DNA of 7,629 nucleotides from an uncultured Faecalibacterium sp. (GTDB taxonomy: Bacteria; Bacillota; Clostridia; Oscillospirales; Ruminococcaceae). The notes beneath the pieces were generated by a model. The model searched no databases. It was not told the origin of the DNA and was given only the letters and a program-made list of their open reading frames with translations. This document shows positions 6,596 to 7,629 of this stretch, one piece after another. The number at the start of each line of letters is the position of its first letter. Position 1 is the stretch's first letter. The DNA lies in NCBI GenBank assembly GCA_937915335.1, contig CALDLZ010000015.1, forward strand, positions 1 through 7,629. Reading direction: 5' to 3'. Both the position numbers and the translations under genes were made by a program.

Positions 6596-7629
6596 TCAAA
6601 CCTTGTCCTCGCCCTTGATCCGGGCCCAGTAGGCACGGGAGGCCTGTTCGTTCTTGTTTTCCCCAAAGGTATAATATTTCGTATTCTTGAGCACGTCCGG
6701 CAGGTACTGCTGCTCTACCCAGTGGTTCGGGTAATCATGGGCATACTTGTAATTCTGACCCTTCACCAGTGCATCCTCGCCATCGTAGTGCTTGTTCTGC
6801 AGCTGGCGCGGGATGGGCCCGGTGCGTCCGGCCTGCACATCCGCAATGGCGGTGTTGATGGCATTGTGGGCACTGTTGGACTTGGGGCTGGTCGCCACCA
6901 GCACCACCGCGTCCGCCAGCGGCAGCCGCGCCTCGGGCAGGCCCACCGCGTTGGCGATATCCACCGCCGCCTTGACGATGGGGATGATCTGCGGGTAGGC
7001 AAGGCCCACGTCCTCGCAGGCGCAGACCATGAGCCGGCGGCAGGCCGAGGGCAAGTCGCCCGCCTCCAGCAGCCGGGCCAGATAGTGAAGCGCCGCGTCC
7101 GGGTCGGAGCCGCGCATGGACTTCTGATAGGCCGACACGATATCATAGTGGTCATCACCGTCCCGGTCGTACCGCATGGCGGTGCGGCGGGTGACCTGCT
7201 GGATCATCTCTAACGTGATATGCTTACCCTCCGGCTTGGAGGCCGCCGCCGTCACCGCAAAGTCAAGGCAACCCAGTGCCTTGCGTAGGTCACCCCCTGC
7301 ACTTTCGGCAAGGTAGGCGCAGGCATCGTCATCCATCCGGATGGGCATGTTCTCGCTCTCCGCAAGCTTTTTCAGGGCGTTCCGCAGACCCCGCTCCACA
7401 TCCGCCGCCGTCAGGGATTTAAACTCAAACACCGTGCACCGGGAAAGCAGTGCATTATAGATGTAAAAATAGGGGTTCTCGGTAGTGGAGGCGATCAAGG
7501 TCACGGTGCCGTCCTCAATGCACTCCAGCAGGCTCTGCTGCTGCTTTTTGTTCAGGTACTGGATCTCGTCCAGGTAAAGCAGGATGCCCCCGGCCCCGGC
7601 CAGCGTACCAATATCCTTGAGCACAGCCG
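6596..7629 (-). CDS. rarA: Replication-associated recombination protein RarA/MgsA (5' end beyond window)
   Basis: RarA is a clamp-loader-like AAA+ ATPase that acts at stalled or damaged replication forks. About 343 C-terminal residues are visible; roughly 85-100 N-terminal residues, with the Walker A loop, lie past the right edge. Seen in order: Walker B LLYLDEIQ (Asp-Glu at 7565-7570), then NKKQQQSLL, EDGTVTLIASTTENPYF with the sensor-1 polar residues, and LLSRC with the expected arginine finger. After the AAA+ lid comes the MgsA-type tetramerisation domain: YDRDGDDHYD, SAYQKSMRGSDPDAALHYLARLL, EDVGLAYPQ, a SPKSNSA block, and near the end YAHDYPNHWVEQQYLPD. These are diagnostic of RarA and not of RuvB or DnaX. 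The GTG at 7624 is an internal codon, not the start: the open frame continues off the edge and the conserved ATPase region is incomplete. perR begins 26 bases after its stop. Confidence 0.96.
   Translation of the reverse strand, partial: AVLKDIGTLAGAGGILLYLDEIQYLNKKQQQSLLECIEDGTVTLIASTTENPYFYIYNALLSRCTVFEFKSLTAADVERGLRNALKKLAESENMPIRMDDDACAYLAESAGGDLRKALGCLDFAVTAAASKPEGKHITLEMIQQVTRRTAMRYDRDGDDHYDIVSAYQKSMRGSDPDAALHYLARLLEAGDLPSACRRLMVCACEDVGLAYPQIIPIVKAAVDIANAVGLPEARLPLADAVVLVATSPKSNSAHNAINTAIADVQAGRTGPIPRQLQNKHYDGEDALVKGQNYKYAHDYPNHWVEQQYLPDVLKNTKYYTFGENKNEQASRAYWARIKGEDKV

Noticed and set aside
6570..6599. Extended perR N-terminus starting at TTG 6599
   Set aside because: It would add ten residues including the Shine-Dalgarno itself, overlaps the rarA stop codon, and has no ribosome site of its own, whereas ATG 6569 is well placed.
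6664..6690. AT-rich TATAATATTTCGTATT resembling a promoter or Per box
   Set aside because: It lies inside the rarA coding sequence (KYYTFGENK region), matches neither element with correct arms or spacing, and its base composition follows from the codons.

Overview
The window holds six genes, all on the minus strand and therefore transcribed from right to left: rarA/mgsA (5' end cut by the right edge), a PerR-type Fur-family repressor, miaB, a small YlbF/YmcA-family gene, mutS, and mutL (3' end cut by the left edge). No mobile element, CRISPR array, tRNA or rRNA is visible. No stretch longer than about 130 bases lacks a gene.

The DNA is GC-rich (high 50s to about 60 percent by eye), with strong G/C choice at third codon positions. 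The proteins are Firmicutes-like: a YlbF/YmcA protein between miaB and mutS, and a PerR-type regulator. Together with the protein sequences this suggests a GC-rich gut Clostridia member of the Oscillospiraceae/Ruminococcaceae, most like Faecalibacterium or a close relative. That placement is an inference from pattern recognition, not a database result.

Right to left, rarA stops 26 bases before the perR start and perR has its own strong ribosome site, so the two look co-transcribed. A good SigA-type promoter (TTGCCC, 17 bases, TATACT) follows perR and should drive miaB. The ylbF/ymcA-like gene starts 59 bases after miaB and ends in a cysteine-rich tail. A strong GC hairpin with a T-rich flank sits directly after it and may end or attenuate the miaB-ylbF transcript before mutS. 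mutS and mutL are 39 bases apart and form the classic mismatch-repair pair.

Functionally, the window groups genome maintenance (RarA at stalled or damaged forks, MutS and MutL for mismatch repair), tRNA modification (MiaB), a probable RNA-decay cofactor (YlbF/YmcA) and peroxide/metal-responsive control (PerR). The order miaB-ymcA-mutS-mutL matches the ymcB-ymcA-cotE-mutS-mutL order of Bacillus subtilis without cotE. I regard this as an ordinary conserved housekeeping region and found no convincing new system. The points most worth checking are the cysteine tail of the small gene, the hairpin and palindrome before mutS, and the complete PerR ligand set.
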